Below are positions 9,944 to 18,354 of a DNA stretch of 64,000 nucleotides, piece after piece (within the stretch, counting starts at the first letter, position 1; each line of letters starts with the position of its first letter). Both the position numbers and the translations under genes were made by a program. The stretch covers positions 5,828,001 to 5,892,000 of the forward strand of contig NC_004663.1 in the NCBI RefSeq assembly GCF_000011065.1, in the 5' to 3' direction. The notes below the pieces were generated by a model. The model had not been told where the DNA came from, ran no database searches, and saw only the letters and a list, made by a program, of their open reading frames with translations. This DNA comes from Bacteroides thetaiotaomicron VPI-5482 (GTDB lineage Bacteria > Bacteroidota > Bacteroidia > Bacteroidales > Bacteroidaceae).

Positions 9944-10054
9944 GTTTGTAATCAGTGGTTTACCCCTGAAAATGACTTGTTTTTAAAATAAGTTTGCAAA
10001 AAACTATAGGATGTTTTTGTCTTTTTCCGGATCAAAACTGCATTTTTCTTTCAT

Positions 10055-11854
10055 TTATTTGTGTTTCAGTATTTTAATCATTCTGGCTTCGCGATTCCTG
10101 CTGTTTTCTATTTCCGCATATTGTTCCAGTTCTTTCGTCGTTATGCCCCGTCCCGTGTTTAATCCCATCTTTTTATATACCTGTCTGAGCATACTTTTCG
10201 CTTCCTGCACGGATATTTCAGCACCCACAGGAAAAGCACGTTGGATATATGTCCGCATTTGTCCGGACTTCTTAATCGTATGCTCGCTACTCACATTTAG
10301 TGCTGTCCGCAATTTATTCTCATTATAATCGGCTTCCCTTACAAATTCCGCTCCGAAGCGGCAGAAACAGTCGTATATATACCTGTCGGCGGTAGAAGTA
10401 ATCAGATTCATCAACATACGCTGATACCTTTTCTGTATTTTCTTGTCGGTAGCTTTGCTCATCTTTTCCATCTCTTCCAGTTTCCGGACGATCAGTTCTG
10501 CCCGTTTTTTCTTTGCCAGACGATGCTGGATAGCCATGCGTTCATTATCCGAAACCGGCATCAGGCGTTCTTCGTGCGAGAAGACAAAATATCCGGTCTG
10601 CTCGTAAGCAAGGTGCAGCAGATCGGCAGAGGTGTACAAGCGTTTCACTTGTTCCTTTTCATAGAAGTTGGCTATCAGAAACGAATCCGGCTTTCCGTTT
10701 TCGTCCAGATAAGGGAGGTAAGAGTTTTCTCCGATGGCTTCCTGTAGTAAGGTGCGTTCGCCTATGTTGGTAGTTCGTGCCAGTTGCGCTTTCCAGCCGT
10801 TGAAAATGGTGGAAGCTCCCTGAATCCAGTGATCGATTTCAGAAGAAGACATACATTCCAGTTCCGGTCGGATAGAAGCGATGTGTGTCACACTGTTGAC
10901 TCCGCCCCGGAAACGTCCGATAATCTGGATTGCCTCGGTGGCAGGGTCAATAACGGATTGCGCGGCACCATACAAGTCACTGACGAAAATCACATGAGGC
11001 GGATTTTTGCAGAGTATGTCTACCGCCGAGTAGAAGCGGGAGGTGAAGAAATTGTAGCGTTCCAGTTCGGTGATCATCATTGACTTTTTGCGGCGGTTTC
11101 CTTTCCAGAGCTTGTATTGTCCGTCTTCGCTACAGAATGTGCAGGCATTGCTTAGTTCGGGTATCAACCGGTAGAAGCTGTCTATCGAATCTATACTGTT
11201 ACAGAAAATACAGACAGTTCCTCTCTTGGCTTCAATCACTTCCTGCAGGGTTTCCAGCACATTGTTGGTAGTAATCAGTTTCAGTTTCTGCCGATAGACA
11301 TAATCCGGCTGAATCAATACCCGCATGAAACCGTCAAAACGACTGTCCTTTTCGGGTACGATAGGTGTAGCGGAAATCAGTGCCTTGTTCTGGAAACGAA
11401 AGAAATCATTCATCGGTTCGCGGATAGAGTCACGGTAGTGCACGTCCTGTACCAGCTTCTCGCATTCATCAAACAAGATGAAGCATTCGGTATACATATC
11501 TATATCCACCGTTTGCATGGCTTCCTTTATCTTGTTGAAGCCTTCGGGGGTAGTCAGTAGTTTATAATCCTTCTCCCGGTTTGCTTCCAGAAAGTCGGCG
11601 ATCTGCCGGATGCTTACACCTTTATAGACAGCAAGTGCATTCTTATGTACCTTTGCTTTCGACTCGATGACGGGTACATTCGGTTCGATGATAATGGATT
11701 TGCGTGGTGCTGTGAGTTCACAGTGCGTGGCACCCAGTCCCGGCAGCAGTTTGTTGATGATGCAATTGGTAGGAATAAAATCTTTTCCTGCACGTTTTAG
11801 CGCATCCGCAAAGTATTCTCCTTTCCGGATGGAGTAAATTCGATCGTATTCCAT
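10055..11854 (-). CDS. SF2 helicase-like protein with degenerate Walker A
   Basis: The 599-residue protein shows the order of superfamily 2 helicase motifs. A motif I region reads GLGATHCE (residues 39-46), with alanine where the Walker A lysine is expected. A DEAD-like motif II follows (FDECEK), then motif III (ISATP) and motif VI (QIIGRFRGG). The C-terminal part is charged and helical (about residues 430-600). The start at 11854 is chosen over an upstream in-frame ATG at 11902 because it lies 4 bp after the HU-like gene's stop. It forms a two-gene operon with that gene. The protein may remodel DNA or RNA for the adjacent tail island, but loss of the lysine makes ATPase activity doubtful. 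Confidence 0.6.
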   Translation of the reverse strand: MEYDRIYSIRKGEYFADALKRAGKDFIPTNCIINKLLPGLGATHCELTAPRKSIIIEPNVPVIESKAKVHKNALAVYKGVSIRQIADFLEANREKDYKLLTTPEGFNKIKEAMQTVDIDMYTECFILFDECEKLVQDVHYRDSIREPMNDFFRFQNKALISATPIVPEKDSRFDGFMRVLIQPDYVYRQKLKLITTNNVLETLQEVIEAKRGTVCIFCNSIDSIDSFYRLIPELSNACTFCSEDGQYKLWKGNRRKKSMMITELERYNFFTSRFYSAVDILCKNPPHVIFVSDLYGAAQSVIDPATEAIQIIGRFRGGVNSVTHIASIRPELECMSSSEIDHWIQGASTIFNGWKAQLARTTNIGERTLLQEAIGENSYLPYLDENGKPDSFLIANFYEKEQVKRLYTSADLLHLAYEQTGYFVFSHEERLMPVSDNERMAIQHRLAKKKRAELIVRKLEEMEKMSKATDKKIQKRYQRMLMNLITSTADRYIYDCFCRFGAEFVREADYNENKLRTALNVSSEHTIKKSGQMRTYIQRAFPVGAEISVQEAKSMLRQVYKKMGLNTGRGITTKELEQYAEIENSRNREARMIKILKHK

Positions 11855-11858
11855 GCAA

Positions 11859-12272
11859 TTAATATTTCCGTTTATTGTGTTTCTTTGGATTGTACTTCTC
11901 AAATCCGGCAGCTGAAATACGTTTTTTTAGATTCTTGTCCGCTTTAAAAACTACGTTTTTCACTTGGATGGATTCTGCCCTGTGGTTTTCGTCAGGCTCT
12001 TTGTCTTCACAGAAATTTCCGTTTAGAGAGAAACTGCCGAAGTCGTCCAGATTGAGTATGTTTCCGTCTTTCAGTACGGCTTCCATTCCTTCCAGTACTA
12101 TGCTGAGGCTTTTGTATGCTTCTCCTTTGGATAGGTTGTATTTGGTTGCCAGATATTCTACGAATGCTTTGGTGTCCAGTGTATCCCATGATAGCAGTTG
12201 TACCCGGACATTTGTCTCCTTATCTCCTGTGAATGTATCCGCGAAGCGGGTTGTTTTGTAAAGTATGCTCAT
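11859..12272 (-). CDS. HU/IHF-like DNA-binding protein
   Basis: A 137-residue protein beginning MSILYKTTRF; another in-frame Met lies 20 codons upstream, but this start matches the usual family beginning. The body (TKAFVEYLATKYNLSKGEAY, then DGNILNLDDFGSFSLNG) follows the Bacteroidetes HU-like domain: helical N-terminus, then a G-x-F-like turn and beta arms. The C-terminus is strongly basic (PKKHNKRKY). Such longer HU variants are common in Bacteroides mobile elements and polysaccharide loci. It is the first gene of an operon with the helicase-like protein, and iterated 22-bp repeats lie just upstream. Confidence 0.75.
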   Translation of the reverse strand: MSILYKTTRFADTFTGDKETNVRVQLLSWDTLDTKAFVEYLATKYNLSKGEAYKSLSIVLEGMEAVLKDGNILNLDDFGSFSLNGNFCEDKEPDENHRAESIQVKNVVFKADKNLKKRISAAGFEKYNPKKHNKRKY

Positions 12273-12329
12273 AATAACTCCTTTCAATAGCCATTGTTTG
12301 CGGTGCAGTTGAGTAATAGCCGGGATAGA

Positions 12330-12386
12330 CAAGTGTAACAGGAATATTGCACAAGTATAACAGGACGGTTGCTCAAGTGCAACAGA
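12330..12386. repeat. Three 22-bp direct repeats (iterons) upstream of the HU-helicase operon
   Basis: The core CAAGTGTAACAGG recurs at 12330, 12352 (CAAGTATAACAGG) and 12374 (CAAGTGCAACAG), each exactly 22 bp after the last, or about two helical turns. The array lies 58-114 bp upstream of the HU-like start, where a promoter or operator would be. A weaker fourth copy may sit near 12308. The likely function is cooperative binding of a regulator, perhaps the HU-like protein itself. Confidence 0.65.
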
Positions 12387-12747
12387 TTAATTCATACAGA
12401 TGAAGTTGCTAAAAGATAAGGGATTATTTTTAGTTTGTGTGGGAAAAACAATTAACTCTTCCTTATGAATTGGTAAAAACATCTTGTCGGTTAAGACGAT
12501 GCAAAGGTAAGAATAAGTACCGGACTAACAAGAGAATAAATCTATTTTGTGACTTTGTCTTTGATGTCATGGTTTGGTATAGTAAATTTTATTCAAACAT
12601 TAATAATGATAGTATTTTTATCGGATTATCAACAAACAATGCATACAATAGATGAAAAGATGGCACGACCTTAAAATATAATATGCTAATTGACTGCTAA
12701 TTAATATTCTCAACATCTAGTTTGTATTATTGAATTGAACAACCAAA
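12387..12747. other. AT-rich intergenic spacer before the tail island
   Basis: About 360 bases without a convincing gene separate the leftward HU operon from the rightward tail genes. A 72-codon open frame (12437-12655) has no homology I recognise and no good ribosome site. The spacer probably carries the start signals of both transcription units; I cannot place the rightward promoter with confidence. Confidence 0.4.
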
Positions 12748-12945
12748 ATGAATGTCTTTATGGATATAAAAAAGAATTTGCGGACCGTTGCGAGGAATGC
12801 AGCGTTTAGGGTAGAGTTTCTCACGAGTGGGAGAGAGATTCTTTTGTACACGAATGCTATTTACTCTGCTATGATGTGGGGGTGGACTAAGCGCATCGAA
12901 GAGAAAGAAAAAGAAACTCACATAAGAGAAGAGTTAATAAAGTAA
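12748..12945 (+). CDS. Small unknown protein at the start of the tail island
   Basis: This 65-residue open frame starts MNVFMDIKKN and ends in a strongly charged helix (EEKEKETHIREELIK). No signal peptide or clear membrane helix is seen and I do not recognise a family. It sits 21 bp before the next gene in the same direction, which favours a real gene. A downstream Met (MDIKKN) is an alternative start. It could be a regulator or structural accessory of the island. Confidence 0.4.
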   Translation: MNVFMDIKKNLRTVARNAAFRVEFLTSGREILLYTNAIYSAMMWGWTKRIEEKEKETHIREELIK

Positions 12946-12966
12946 TAATCTTAAAAACGACAGGCT

Positions 12967-13416
12967 ATGTTACAGGAATTTTTAGAAATTGAAGAACTGA
13001 AATCAATACATGAAGAGAAGCTCAGATTGATGGAGAGGGAAATGGCATTATCAACTCCTTTACTAACAGAATTGGAGTATATACCCATGCTGTATAAATG
13101 GTATTGTGAATTGTCCGGTTGCTGTGAGGAAGCAGGAGTACAGAATACCGATCAGAAAGGACAATTTCTTTTCGTTATCTTATTTTTTTATTCTCCTATT
13201 GCATTAGTTGGCGGAAGAATAGTAAGTGGTGTTCGGGATAAGCTGGCACAATTATTCGGATTTACTTCCCCGTCTGCTGTTTCCAATCTTTGCAAATTAA
13301 TAAAATCGTTTTATACCACTTACAAAGGGTATAGAAAGATTGTAAATCAGCTATGTGACGAATTTATGAGTCGTCTGAAAGAGAACGGAATCATACCTCA
13401 AAATCCTATTTTATGA
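12967..13416 (+). CDS. Putative helix-turn-helix protein of the tail island
   Basis: This 149-residue protein has a coiled-coil-like N-terminus (residues about 1-35), a hydrophobic middle (FLFVILFFYSPIALVGG) and a C-terminal segment LAQLFGFTSPSAVSNLCKLI that reads like a helix-turn-helix, with SPSAVS at the turn and recognition helix. I infer a DNA-binding control protein, but no named family is recognised. Its stop overlaps the start of a 27-codon open frame (ATGA), suggesting coupled translation. Confidence 0.45.
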   Translation: MLQEFLEIEELKSIHEEKLRLMEREMALSTPLLTELEYIPMLYKWYCELSGCCEEAGVQNTDQKGQFLFVILFFYSPIALVGGRIVSGVRDKLAQLFGFTSPSAVSNLCKLIKSFYTTYKGYRKIVNQLCDEFMSRLKENGIIPQNPIL

Positions 13417-13496
13417 CTTCGGGTAAGATGTCACGGCTGGGGGAACTGAAAATTTACCAGTCATTGATATTGGCAGTACTTTTACCAGCGAATTAG
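13413..13496 (+). CDS. 27-residue open frame coupled to the preceding gene
   Basis: The start codon overlaps the preceding stop (ATGA at 13413-13416). The peptide is MTSGKMSRLG followed by ELKIYQSLILAVLLPAN, with a short hydrophobic end. It may be a small real peptide or the beginning of a gene truncated when the island decayed. There is no homology evidence, so the call rests only on the overlap. Confidence 0.2.
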   Translation: MTSGKMSRLGELKIYQSLILAVLLPAN

Positions 13497-13587
13497 AAAA
13501 CAGGACCTGTGATTCAAAAGAAAGAACAGTTTAAAGCTAGCTTTTTTATATATTATTTATTAATTAAAAATTTAAACAATTTAAATT

Positions 13588-14049
13588 ATGGCACAATTAT
13601 CTTGGGGAAAACCCACAATTGAGTTTGGAAAATGTGTGAACGGAGCTACACCGTCAGAATGGACAAAACTAGGTTGCGACCCGGTGGAAAGTTCAACGAA
13701 ACTGACTCCTACCAAAGGTGAAAAGAAAGAAGCAAAGGTAGAGGGAGGCGAAAATGAAGCAGTGAAGTATGCCAGAAATACTTATGCGTTCGAGTTTGAA
13801 ATCCGTGCGGCTAAAGGTCGTGAAAAACCGATCAAGGACTCTGACGGAGTAGTTGAAGGCGAGTATGCTTTCCGTCTTACTCCGGAAGATGAAACATGCG
13901 AAGGTATCCTGATCGAACGTTCTGTGGTTTCTGTAGAAGAATCATACGACACCGCCGAAGGTAAGAAGTGGAAATACACGGTAGATGTATTGAAACCTGC
14001 CACCGGTGATCAGGTGAAACCTTATACTCCTGCTACTCCGGCAGAATAA
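13588..14049 (+). CDS. Putative phage tail tube protein
   Basis: A 153-residue soluble protein, rich in beta-strand patterns, acidic, with a Pro/Thr-rich end (PYTPATPAE). It starts MAQLSWGKPTIEFGKC. Size, strand-rich sequence and position directly before a chaperone-like gene agree with the tail tube of Bacteroides siphovirus-like prophages. No sheath gene lies next to it, so a contractile tail is not supported. The identification is by layout and remembered family resemblance; a structure search would settle it. Confidence 0.5.
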   Translation: MAQLSWGKPTIEFGKCVNGATPSEWTKLGCDPVESSTKLTPTKGEKKEAKVEGGENEAVKYARNTYAFEFEIRAAKGREKPIKDSDGVVEGEYAFRLTPEDETCEGILIERSVVSVEESYDTAEGKKWKYTVDVLKPATGDQVKPYTPATPAE

Positions 14050-14109
14050 GATTCTTTTTACGTCAATGGAGAGCGCTAGTCATGGCGCTCTTCTTTTATA
14101 AATTCCGCT

Positions 14110-14817
14110 ATGAACATAAATAAAGAAATCGAAATCAACATATCCGATGCTATCGTGGAAAAAGCGATCAGTTTTAGTATCGGTAAGAATAAACTATGTC
14201 TCTATCCTTCTACTTTGGGTAAGATGCAAATACTGAAGAACTTGTATCTCTCGATGGATGTCAATATGGAGCTTCTGGCCATTAATCCGCTTGTTGAGAC
14301 GCTGAGAATCTGCCAAGAGAAAACGGAATCTGTCTGTCAGGTCATTGCTTACTCTACATTCAACGATAGAAAGAGTATTCTGGATATGGAGAAAGTACTT
14401 CGGCGTGCCAGGCTTTTTCAGGATGAAGCGTCGGTGGAAGATTTGGCTACCATTTTGACTATTATCCTTTCGAGTGATAAGATAGAAGAGTTCATCCGAT
14501 ATTTTGGTATCGATGCAGACCGGGAAATGAAAACACGAATCAGCAGGATAAAGGGAGAGGGGAGCAGCATCACTTTCGGGGGAAAGAGTATCTATGGACT
14601 GCTGATAGACTTTGCCTGCCAGCGCTATGGATGGACAATGGACTACGTACTTTGGGGAATTAGCTATGTCAATCTGAATATGTTGTTTGCCGATGCTGTT
14701 ACTACTGTGTATCTTAGCGAAGAAGAACGTAAAAAGTTAGGTCGGGGAGATGGCGAGGTGATCAATGCGGATGATCCGGGGAATAGAGATTTGATAAGGA
14801 GAATGATTAGTGAGTAA
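14110..14817 (+). CDS. Putative tail assembly chaperone-like protein
   Basis: This 235-residue, mainly helical protein follows the tube gene by 60 bp, where tail assembly chaperones normally lie just before the tape measure gene. Its C-terminus (MDYVLWGISYVNLNMLFADA) resembles the helical end of such chaperones. No programmed frameshift site was identified by eye. The expected long tape measure gene does not follow; instead a lipoprotein gene and an insertion sequence are found. Confidence 0.45.
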   Translation: MNINKEIEINISDAIVEKAISFSIGKNKLCLYPSTLGKMQILKNLYLSMDVNMELLAINPLVETLRICQEKTESVCQVIAYSTFNDRKSILDMEKVLRRARLFQDEASVEDLATILTIILSSDKIEEFIRYFGIDADREMKTRISRIKGEGSSITFGGKSIYGLLIDFACQRYGWTMDYVLWGISYVNLNMLFADAVTTVYLSEEERKKLGRGDGEVINADDPGNRDLIRRMISE

Positions 14818-14845
14818 TTTATAGAAATAATTATTACGGATTAGT

Positions 14846-14875
14846 GTTGTTATGTTGTTGTTATTTGTATCTTTG
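14846..14875 (+). promoter_or_regulatory. Bacteroides-type promoter of the lipoprotein gene
   Basis: A TAnnTTTG box (TATCTTTG, 14868-14875) has a partial -33 element (GTTG, 14846-14849) 18 bp upstream. It lies about 100 bp before the Big2 lipoprotein gene, so that gene can be expressed separately from the tail genes. Confidence 0.6.
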
Positions 14876-14975
14876 CCAAATGTTTATCACGTTTTACATA
14901 AAGGATTCATAGGTGGGATATGAATTGGTAAAATGAATGCACAAACGAAATAAGCTGGCTAAATATTAACAAGTA

Positions 14976-15680
14976 ATGAAAAAGATTTTATTTTTAATGA
15001 CGGCTGTTTTAGTGATTGCCGGATGTAGTAAAAGTGAAGATGGGAAACTAACTCTGAGTGCTAATCAAGTTTCTTTGTATTCGGGCGACACAAAACAAGT
15101 AACGGTAAACGACAATGCTACTTGGAGTTCAAAGAGTGAATTTGTAGCTGAAGTAAGTGAGGATGGAATAATCAAAGGAAATCATGTTGGAAAAACAATT
15201 ATCACTGCAACTTCAGATAATGGAGAGGCGCTGTGTGAAGTTGTGGTAAATGCTAAATATAGCACTTACACAGAACCTGTATTGGAATTTGGTGTGGATA
15301 AGGCAACTGTTAAGGCTAAAGAGAAACGTACTATTCTGGAGGATAAAACAAGTACATTGGGATACAGAGGCGAGAATAGTGCTGTAAAGAGCGTTGCTTA
15401 TCTGTTTGAGAATGGAAAATTAACTTCTTCAGCTATAGCTCTTTCCTATTCGTATACTGAAGAAATAGCTAAATTTCTGTCAGAGAGATATCAGGTAATA
15501 GGGAAGGATAGTGATGGTGCATATTACTTCATCAATAATGATTCGGATAAATATAATATGGGGGTTAGATTATCCGTTGAAAGTGGTTTCATTATGGTGG
15601 TGTATGTTCCTCAGTCTCCTAAATCAAGGAGTATTCAAGCTGCAGATCTGCAGGAACTTAAGTCTATATTGGGAATTTAA
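14976..15680 (+). CDS. Big2-type Ig-domain lipoprotein
   Basis: This 234-residue lipoprotein has a lipobox ending VIAGC (cysteine at about residue 17). Residues about 25-90 form a Big2/BID_2 immunoglobulin-like domain (LSANQVSLYSGDTKQVTV, then GIIKGNHVGKTIITATS). The rest (about 95-234) is not recognised. It has its own promoter and sits where the tape measure or baseplate genes would be expected. A cell-surface 'moron' role such as superinfection exclusion is possible but is inference. It lies directly left of the IS256-family element. Confidence 0.65.
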   Translation: MKKILFLMTAVLVIAGCSKSEDGKLTLSANQVSLYSGDTKQVTVNDNATWSSKSEFVAEVSEDGIIKGNHVGKTIITATSDNGEALCEVVVNAKYSTYTEPVLEFGVDKATVKAKEKRTILEDKTSTLGYRGENSAVKSVAYLFENGKLTSSAIALSYSYTEEIAKFLSERYQVIGKDSDGAYYFINNDSDKYNMGVRLSVESGFIMVVYVPQSPKSRSIQAADLQELKSILGI

Positions 15681-15704
15681 TATATAAATCTATAAGCTTG
15701 GTAG

Positions 15705-15723
15705 TGTAAAATAAACTGTGTCA
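15705..15723. repeat. Left terminal inverted repeat of the IS
   Basis: The sequence TGTAAAATAAACTGTGTCA matches the reverse complement of the right end (TGTAAATTAAACTGTGTCA) at 18 of 19 positions. Confidence 0.85.
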
Positions 15724-15745
15724 CGCATTATTTATCTCTAGAAAA

Positions 15746-15800
15746 CTCATCGGTCGGGGAACGGCCCGCGCCAAGGGGCGGGACCACCCGTCCCGACGAG
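15746..15800. terminator. GC-rich hairpin 3' of the transposase gene
   Basis: Nested arms can fold here: an inner 7-bp stem GGCCCGC/GCGGG-CC with one bulged A, and an outer imperfect stem ending CCCGACGAG. It stands out as GC-rich within an AT-rich region and lies immediately after the transposase stop, so it may end the transposase transcript or block read-through. Confidence 0.45.
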
Positions 15801-15807
15801 CGTAAAA

Positions 15808-17022
15808 TTACAATAATTTAAACCGGTTTCCAAACTTTATAGCCAGTTGTTGCGAGATGGTAGCCCAATTGGCCAGTGGCATGGTCCATTTCTTACGTAT
15901 ATTGCGGTATGCAAGATAAACAAGTTTCTCAAGGGCTGTATCCGATGGGAACACGCCCTTGTTTTTTGTTACCTTGCGGATCTGACGGTGATACCCCTCA
16001 ACGGTATTTGTGGTATAGATAAGCTTACGGATGACCGGAGTATACTGGAAGTATTCGGACAGCTTATCCCAGTTGTCCTGCCAGGATCTGATAACGACAG
16101 GATACTGTTCACCCCATTTTTCATCCAGCTTGAGGAGCTCATTTTCTGCGGATTCCTTATTGACTGCCTGATAGACACATTTCAAATCCCTTAAGAACTC
16201 CTTCTGATTCTTGGATCCTACATACTTGATGGAGTTACGTATCTGATGTACTACACAAAGCTGTACGGCTGTATTAGGATAAACGCTTTGAATGGCTTCA
16301 GGAAACCCCTTCAGACCGTCTATACAGGCAATGAGAATATCCTCAACTCCACGGTTCTGAAGGTCTGTCAACACGCTGAGCCAGAAGTTTGCTCCCTCAT
16401 TCCTTGATATATACATTCCAAGTAACTCCTTGTGTCCCTCCCTGTCAATGCTCAGTACATTATAGATTGCACGGGTTACCGCGCAGCCACGTTCATCCGT
16501 TACTTTGTAATGAATGGCATCCATCCAGACTATAGGATAAACAGAATCAAGCATCCGTGATTTCCATGCTTTTATCTCCGGAAGTACACGGTCTGTGATG
16601 GAACTGATTGTGTCGGCCGAAACACGATTCCCAAGATTTTCTTCCATCCAGTCACTGATTTCCCTTGTGCTGTTTCCCATTGCATACAAGCCAATTATAC
16701 GGTCAGCAACACCTTCTGCCAGAATAGTCTCACGCTTCTTGATAAACTGGGGATCAAAACTCGAATTACGGTCACGGGGAGTGGAAACGGTTACTTCGCC
16801 CAAGGGAGTCTGAACCTGCTTTTGCATCTTTCCGTTACGACGGTTACCCATCTGGCGTTCTTCTTCTGTCAAATGTGCATCCATCTCTCCTTCCAGGGCT
16901 GCATTCAATATACTTTCCAATAGTGGGGCAAAGGCGCCGTCCTTACCCAACAAAGGCTTGCCGGCTTTCAGCTGTTCAATGGCCTTGTTCTTGATACTCT
17001 CGAAATCAAATTCTTCTTTCAT
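15808..17022 (-). CDS. IS256-family (mutator-type) DDE transposase
   Basis: The 404-residue protein is full length for the family. Catalytic residues are visible: D168 in WMDAIHYK, D235 in IACIDGLKGF and E342 in TTNTVEGYHRQIRK, with the characteristic CVVHQIRNS block after the second aspartate. The N-terminus (KPLLGKDGAF, then ALEGEMDAHL) matches the mutator family's DNA-binding region. Nothing indicates inactivation, so the element could still move. Confidence 0.95.
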   Translation of the reverse strand: MKEEFDFESIKNKAIEQLKAGKPLLGKDGAFAPLLESILNAALEGEMDAHLTEEERQMGNRRNGKMQKQVQTPLGEVTVSTPRDRNSSFDPQFIKKRETILAEGVADRIIGLYAMGNSTREISDWMEENLGNRVSADTISSITDRVLPEIKAWKSRMLDSVYPIVWMDAIHYKVTDERGCAVTRAIYNVLSIDREGHKELLGMYISRNEGANFWLSVLTDLQNRGVEDILIACIDGLKGFPEAIQSVYPNTAVQLCVVHQIRNSIKYVGSKNQKEFLRDLKCVYQAVNKESAENELLKLDEKWGEQYPVVIRSWQDNWDKLSEYFQYTPVIRKLIYTTNTVEGYHRQIRKVTKNKGVFPSDTALEKLVYLAYRNIRKKWTMPLANWATISQQLAIKFGNRFKLL

Positions 17023-17063
17023 AAAAAAAACTGTGTTAGCAAAGTTAATACTTTATTCCTTGC

Positions 17064-17082
17064 TGACACAGTTTAATTTACA
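17064..17082. repeat. Right terminal inverted repeat of the IS
   Basis: The sequence TGACACAGTTTAATTTACA is the inverted partner of the left end with one mismatch. The open frame of the truncated tail gene continues through this end into the element. Confidence 0.85.
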
Positions 17083-18328
17083 TCCTCTGGCTGACACGGC
17101 AGTCGATGCGGGTACACCTAGCATATTAGAAGCCAACAGTCCTGTTATCAGCCGGGTTCTTGCTTTTCTTGATGCGGGCATCAATACCGGAGAAACGATC
17201 AAAACGAATCTTCGTACTGCAATTAATGCTCTGAAAACAAAGTATTCGAATCTTAAGATGGGATTATTCTCTACGACCTATACCCTTGAAGGTAGTTCGG
17301 CTGCTTATCCTTTACTTTCTTCCGATTCATTACAAAGGATCTCCTTGCTAGACGCTGACAAACAGATATATCCTTTATTCAAGGAGTATGTAACAGCACG
17401 CAACGAGCTTGCTAACCTGGGAGTAGAAGCCTCCCGTGAATGGATTGTCAAGAATCAGACGACTATTGACCAGACTAGCACGTCCATTGGTCTGTTGGTG
17501 AAGAAGACAGAAGGTGGGGAAGTCGTTAATGCAGCTTCGATCATTGCTGCTATCAATGAAAGTGGTGATGGTGAAATTAAACTGGTAGCTGATAAGATAA
17601 CTCTAGAAGGTTTTGCTACTGATAATAAGGGGTTTAGTATTGAAAATGGATATATGACTGCTAAGGGAGGAAAAATTGGAGGGTTTGAGATAGATGGATA
17701 CGGATTGTCAAATTATAGTAATGCAGATGCGTTTATTAGTATTGAAACACAAAAAACACGGACATCAGGAAATCAAACTTTAACCGCCATAAGGAAAGCG
17801 ATACTCGGTAATGGCATACCTTCTATTGCAGGATTTGAAACAGCGTCTATGTTTCAGGCATCAGGTGACGATGAAAATATAGCTGTCAAGATTAATGCTT
17901 ATGGCAGTTCTACATATGATTATAAGTATGGAGGAAAGGCTAATTATGCTCTTGTTGCTTCTGGAGGATGCCAATGGAAATTATCAGAAGCTGGAGATAC
18001 TTGGTGTATGCCCGGTGTACTTGGGTGTGTCGAGATTTATACTACCAATAGTGGCATTAACCTTAATAGGAAATGGGGAAATGGTATTTCTATTAACCGT
18101 ATTGCATTAAACGCAGAACGGGAGTATGAATTTTACCATAACCTTGGACATACAGATTATTATTTCTTGGCAATGCCATCAGTAAATTGGGTGGATGGAT
18201 ACCATGAAGCAATTCCATCTTATACTAGCATTGAAAATAATGTTTTTCGGATATTGTTTAGATCTGGGAATAATGATAAGGCAAAACCCGCTTATTTTAT
18301 GGTTATAATTTTCGGGAGACCTGCTTAA
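17083..18328 (+). pseudogene. 5'-truncated phage tail tip/baseplate gene
   Basis: About 415 codons remain of a tail protein whose 5' part was lost at the IS. The readable frame enters from antisense IS sequence. Features include helical repeats (SVISRV-like, then GINTGETIKTN), the segment GEIKLVADKITLEGFATD, GGKIGGFEIDGYG and a beta-rich C-terminus ending MVIIFGRPA, all typical of the distal part of Bacteroides prophage tail proteins. A possible internal restart is ATG 17258 (MGLFSTTYTLEG, 356 codons). The C-terminal domain may be intact, but the protein cannot be the original full-length one. Confidence 0.7.
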
Positions 18329-18354
18329 TAAATGATTTATTAATAAGAAAAATT

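Larger units (their letters stand above)
15705..17082 (-). mobile_element. IS256-family insertion sequence
   Basis: About 1.38 kb bounded by 19-bp terminal inverted repeats that differ at one position (15705-15723 and 17064-17082; core AAACTGTGTCA). It carries one full-length transposase gene. The bases just outside the ends (CTTGGTAG on the left, TCCTCTGG on the right) show no 8-9 bp target duplication, unlike a simple IS256-type insertion. This suggests a deletion next to the element or recombination between two copies. Confidence 0.85.

Noticed and set aside
12437..12655. 72-codon open frame in the spacer
   Set aside because: No homology, no good ribosome site and unusual composition (many Asn/Phe/Tyr).
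15746..15800. GC-rich hairpin as an integron attC or a second mobile element end
   Set aside because: It lies within the IS, directly 3' of the transposase, and has no attC core sites.
12748..18328. Contractile injection system or type VI-like apparatus
   Set aside because: No sheath, ClpV-like ATPase or VgrG/PAAR gene is present; only siphovirus-like tail parts.
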